From Combretum micranthum (lineage: Eukaryota > Streptophyta > Magnoliopsida > Myrtales > Combretaceae), in contig JAMXBD010001203.1 of assembly GCA_024138025.1 (NCBI GenBank), forward strand, positions 62,001 through 126,000: 64,000 nt of DNA, written 5' to 3'. Positions 59,622 to 64,000 of this stretch are shown piece by piece. Under the pieces are notes generated by a model, which was not told the DNA's origin, ran no database searches, and saw only the letters and a list, made by a program, of their open reading frames with translations. Made by a program: the position numbers and the translations under genes. Position 1 is the first letter of the stretch, and each line of letters opens with the position of its first letter.

Positions 59622-60196
59622 TGTTAGCATTTGGACTTAATTCAGGTACACTTGTGGGTTTAGTGCCTATGGACATGTGGATGCACATGTAATTACATAA
59701 AAAGTTGTTGTATGTTTATTATAAATAAATTAAATTATTTGGTACTTATATTGGTGATCAATTAATAATATTGTAATGTGCATTGTTATCTTTTATTAGT
59801 GCGGGGTTATAATATATACATATATATATGCTTTATATGTGTAGATATCTTAGGGCTACTCTTGAAATAGATGAGCTCTTTTAGTAGCTTGGCCTATAAG
59901 TTTCATGCTAGGATTATGGTCCCGAGCTACATGTGTACTCTATATAATGATATTGTGAGAACCTCTAGAGAGACACTTTTCTCATTCTCTCCCACTCTTT
60001 CATTCTATAGAATTCTCATCACTCATAGAAAGGAGTCTATGCACACAGTAGCTAGAAAATCATCCACCCACTTTTAGAATTGTTGTAGTCCAATGGAACA
60101 AGATATGCTTCTGTTTTATTTTATGCCCTAATTTTCACATATGTTGATCTTGCTGATTGTAAGATTGAGGATTTAGATTTGATTAAAATCCCAATA
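59622..60196 (+). repeat. 3' LTR of the copia element
   Basis: 575 bp, matching 46713-47280 over its length (for example 'gttgttgtatgtttattata' and 'agtttcatgctaggattatg') with many substitutions; it ends AAAATCCCAATA. It contains a (TA)n stretch absent or shorter in the 5' copy. Confidence 0.9.
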
Positions 60197-60867
60197 AGCA
60201 TATATATGAGTCATGTGATCTTTGATAAATAATAGTGGGAACTCCTATCTTATATGTAAGGACGAATGTGGGAATGAAAGATTGGTTTGTGGGGGTAGGG
60301 ATGGGGGTGTGGGGTTATATAATATACTATATGTTGTTTGTGTAGAAACTTTATCAATAAATTATAATAAAATTACAAATATAAGTTTAAAATCATAATA
60401 AATATAATTGATATTTATATCTACATGGTATTATATATAAGATAGATGGTATTTCATGTTTGATGACATAAAATATAAAATTCTCATCATCTTGTTGTTT
60501 TTAATATTTATTATATGAAATAAAATGATAAGACAATCATTAAAAAAAAATAAATTGAAAGACTTTCATGAAGAAAATAAGATACTAAAAGGAACAAAAT
60601 AAAAAAAGAAACAATAAAAGAAATATAATGATATATATTCATACATTCACTGGTATTGTGAAAACAAATTACAAGATGAAAAGGAAAAAAAATAACAAAT
60701 AATAGAAGAAAACAATGTATTACATATAATAAATAGTCACAACCTTTACCTGTGACAAATGAGAGTACTAATGGTAATGCATACATGTGATGGTATTTTA
60801 ATATTAGATAACTTATTATATTTGTTTCTAACTTTTACTCTTGAAAATTAACTTTTGATGGTTATGT

Positions 60868-60908
60868 AATATATATATATATATATAATAGAGAGAGAGA
60901 GAGAGAGA
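60868..60908. repeat. (TA)n(GA)n compound microsatellite
   Basis: About ten TA units followed by about ten GA units. Confidence 0.95.
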
Positions 60909-62063
60909 ATTAATAAAAAGTTCTTAAAAAGTTATTTAAGGTAAAATGTGAATATGATAAGACAAAATGTAAATATAGTATGTTGTAATTTAAAAAATAG
61001 ATTTTAATATATTCAAGTAAAAATATTATCTATTTTTATTAATTAAAAGAAGGAAATAAAATATTTTAAATTTTTGAATCATCATAGAAAATTAATTTGC
61101 TTAACTTGAAATTGAGTATCCATTCTCCCCCTTTCCTACTAGGATTGGAAATCCTATATTTTACATATCCATATGATTGAGTCCTTGGGTTCCTCAAATA
61201 GTATAACAATAAAAAGAAGTACTTTGAATCTTTGCTATTTGATATAGACCTATTCTAAAAAGTCGAGGCATTTCAGATTGTTTGTTGACACGGACAAAGT
61301 CAGGGAAAACCATTGAAATTATTTCCATATTGGACATTGGACTTATAATAGTTCTGAATCCAATCTCTTTAGAAAGAAGTCTTTTGTCTTATGGTAGCAT
61401 GCTTCAATCCCCTTACGAAGCTTTTGTTATTGGATTAGACATACACTTCACATGTTTCTAAAGATTCACATGGTATCATCAAATATTAAATTAATATAAC
61501 AGTAATAAAAAGGGAAAGAATTTGATAAACAATATTAATTTGTAATGCATATGCATATACTATCCAATTTGAATAGAATACCGGTTGAATTTACATTTTT
61601 AATAAAGGAAGTGCAATTAATGCACTTTTAAGTCTGCAGTAACAACATCACCAATGAAAGGACACAAAAATTCATACAACGCCATGTTCAATATATATAT
61701 ATAGATATATATATTATGAAAAATTGTAATTGTAGGCTTTTTGGGTGGATTTTAAATTGACAATAAATATAGCATGATATTGAGCCGTGATATAGAATGG
61801 ATTAGGGGGGCCTGTGTAGTTTTATTATGGACTTTTAAGACTAATATTTTCTTTGATATTACAACATCTCTTTAGCAATCCTAGAGTTGATTTTTTTTTT
61901 TTTTTTTTAAGCTGGGGGGCAGGGTCCCTTTGGGCCCATCCCTACAGTGTGTATGTCGTTTCTTTTTGCTCCGAACATTACCTGAACTGAACCCCCTCAT
62001 CATGGGCTTTTTAATTTATTAATGCAGTCTTGCGAGTTAAGCATGCATTTATGTGTCCTTAGC

Positions 62064-62094
<31 letters not shown>
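62064..62094. repeat. (TTA)n microsatellite
   Basis: Ten uninterrupted TTA triplets. Confidence 0.95.
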
Positions 62095-62277
62095 AAATGT
62101 GATTAGTGTATACACATGTGCTTGTTTGAACTTGTATTATTTGTTTGGTTTTGTGTATATATAACGTGCTGGGGACATTTCGCTTGTGAAATACCTATTT
62201 TTGGATTTTTTTTTTTTCAGGTACTATTCGAATGCACTGATATATATATACATACATGTATGTACCATATATATATT

Positions 62278-64000
62278 GTAAGGACCCGACATGTCCTACA
62301 TCAAAAATCCAAACATACCTATTCCTCTAACCACGTATAATACCTTAAGTATTACATGTACAGACTTTTTCAAAGGATATTTTTATGTCGAACATTGCTA
62401 GCCTGTTTTTAATTTTTGAAATCAATTAACTAGATTCTAAAGACAATTGGATTTAGCAATAGTAGAGCAAACTTTATAAAAACATTTCTAACTTTTACTC
62501 ATATGAATAGATTAACTTTCACAAAAACAAAACCATACTATTAGGTAACTCATATGCTCGCCATCATGGTACAACAAAGCTTTAAATGCTCATTACAAAA
62601 TATATGTGCTTCTCAATAAAGCCCTTAAAGAAAATAAGTTTCAAAAAGATAAATCCAACTTTTTAACAAAACAAATAAAATAAAATATATCTACGGTCCT
62701 AATCTACTTCACTCTTCAACAAACTCTCATCTAGTCATCCCATGCTCCCAACCAAACACCATCATCAAATCATCAACATCATCATTATAATCATCATCAA
62801 CACATATAAAGAAACAACAATGAGTCAAAGCCTAATACAATTACAACATAAGCACACAAGATGACACACATGCTTAAACTAATGCAATGCAACAACAATA
62901 GGTTATTATCTTTAAATTTAAGTAAACAAACAATGTAAGAGCACTCACACTCCGGAACAAGTTTCTGTGAATCTAAGAGTCTTGAGTAATAGTAGCTGCT
63001 TTGGAGGGTTGATATAAACAGTCTGGATATTTATATCTCCTATACCTGACCGATAAAAAGAAAAGAGCTTCATTCAGGGTTCACAGCTATTACACAGCTT
63101 TACTTATCTCAGTCCATAACATCATTTAGTTCAACTTGTCTCATAAACATGAGAGAAACCATGTTACTTCACCTCAAGCTTAAGCAAACATTACACCGAT
63201 ACTATTTGCTCCATCAAGTACCACTGAGCCACGTATGAATTGCCAATTGCATCATGATAGAGGATAACCTAAACGCTTAACTACTGTAACCGACTCCGGA
63301 TAAGGTTGTTGCTCCCTAAACTAGATTCAACAATAAAAGCACAAGCAACACTCAATTATTAAGCCGTCTTTAAGTTTTAGGTCATTTAGGATGTATGTCT
63401 ATCCTAAACAACCAACAAGCACGTCACTATGTACCTTATAGATTCAAAATCTAATTAAAAACTCAAGAGCCATCTCAGAGGATAGATGAGAAGGTTGAGA
63501 GGCAAACATCTGCTCCTGAAATTAAACTCATACAAGTAATTAAATTAATTTTTCACTCATATCACACTTGTTTTATAATCCTATTTGATTGGACATTAAG
63601 TAGGAATCCCACTATGGTTGCGAAAATTGCCTTATCAAGATACGGACAGCTGTCCATTATCTATCAAATTATTTCTTTTCTCTTTATTTAAAATCATTTA
63701 TTACAAAAACATCATCACATCATTCATATTCAAAATAATCATTTTTCTTAACAAACAAACATTTGAAACAACATATTCCCTTTAGTAACCATGGTTTATC
63801 CTAACATATTAGTAATATATTTTAACTTAATCCTAGCCAAATTGATTAGAATTAATCATTTAATTCAATTACTAAGCTAAGTTGATGCTAAGTTGATTAA
63901 ATTTAATCAATCTAATTCATTTTAACTCATTAAAATCTATTTAGTCAAGTTGAACTTAGATTTACTAAATTCATCCTAACATATTCTCCTTATTAACCAT
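62278..64000 (-). repeat. LTR-like noncoding repeat, cut by the window end
   Basis: On the plus strand it begins TGTAAGGACCCGACATGTCC, equivalent to an LTR ending ...GGGTCCTTACA on the minus strand. 63520-64000 matches 21500-21990 in the same orientation, including 'aagtaggaatcccactatgg' and the repeated 'gattagaattaat / ttaatcaatc.aattcattttaa' blocks. No coding sequence. Likely a Tekay/Del-like LTR of the same group as 18626-23160. Confidence 0.55.

Larger units (their letters stand above)
46713..60196 (+). mobile_element. Old Ty1/copia element carrying five later insertions
   Basis: LTRs at 46713-47280 and 59622-60196 bracket a primer-binding site, pol fragments and a polypurine tract on the plus strand. 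Between them lie a hAT-type MITE (48504-48996), a solo LTR (49319-51432), a Tat solo LTR (51748-54390) and an inverted solo LTR (55505-59441) with another solo LTR inside (55964-57787). Subtracting these leaves about 4.3 kb of copia sequence. Gag and integrase are not recognisable. A perfect target duplication was not found (ATAAT before, AGCAT after). The pol blocks match a common plant copia type with a KLRKSFYGLKYASRQWYQ segment. Confidence 0.85.
60197..62277. other. AT-rich DNA, no gene recognised
   Basis: Low-complexity A/T sequence with microsatellites. 61110-61480 is less AT-rich and has coding-like composition, but no family was recognised. 61890-61950 has an 18-T run followed by an unusual GC-rich phrase 'ggggggcagggtccctttgg', also unidentified. 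Confidence 0.45.

Noticed and set aside
61110..61480. Possible organelle-derived insertion
   Set aside because: Composition differs from its surroundings, but I could not match it to any chloroplast or mitochondrial gene from memory.

Overview
This window is plant nuclear DNA of the repeat-rich kind found in heterochromatic or pericentromeric regions. It is strongly AT-rich, full of poly-T, (TA)n and (TTC)n tracts, and contains pieces of at least six families of plant LTR retrotransposon plus one small DNA transposon. I found no intact host gene, no tRNA or rRNA gene, and nothing bacterial. The lineages seen (Ty3/gypsy Tat, Athila, Tekay/Del-like and chromovirus; Ty1/copia SIRE/Maximus and a second copia) suggest a seed plant, probably a dicot, but the species cannot be named from sequence alone.

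Layout. 1-1815: broken Tat-type gag-protease (+), cut by the start of a Tekay-like LTR (-, 1816-2092). 2093-5471: degenerate DNA without genes. 5472-11450: decayed Athila pol (+), its 3' noncoding region and an LTR. 11565-12645: ten copies of a 108-bp tandem repeat built of three 36-bp subunits. 12646-16372: low-complexity and leader-like DNA. 16391-18625: Tat-type LTR on the minus strand with its primer-binding site. 18626-23160: noncoding LTR-like repeats with 70-bp, 25-bp and palindromic internal repeats; related DNA recurs at 62278-64000.

24989-35874: a complete SIRE/Maximus-type copia element on the minus strand. It has near-identical LTRs of 1536 and 1540 bp, target duplication ACTTC, a primer-binding site matching initiator tRNA-Met, gag, pol, and an extra ORF region between pol and the 3' LTR. 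37654-44243: a complete but mutated Ty3/gypsy element (+) with target duplication TTTAT, whose pol frame runs into its 3' LTR.

46713-60196: an old copia element (+) that has become a nest. It contains a hAT-type MITE (48504-48996), a 2.1-kb solo LTR (49319-51432, +), a 2.6-kb Tat solo LTR with perfect 5-bp target duplication (51748-54390, +), and a second, inverted copy of the 2.1-kb solo LTR (55505-59441, -) that was itself hit by a SIRE-like solo LTR (55964-57787). Removing the insertions rejoins the copia reverse transcriptase and RNase H frames.

How it works together: there is no cooperative gene system here. The content is a stratified record of retrotransposition, LTR-LTR recombination (at least four solo LTRs) and decay. 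The SIRE-type element is the youngest complete copy; Athila, Tat and the host copia are the oldest. The most interesting signals are the SIRE extra ORF region, the contrast between its near-identical LTRs and indel-broken frames, the 108-bp higher-order repeat, the nested copia, and short GC-rich near-palindromic phrases repeated inside several LTRs.
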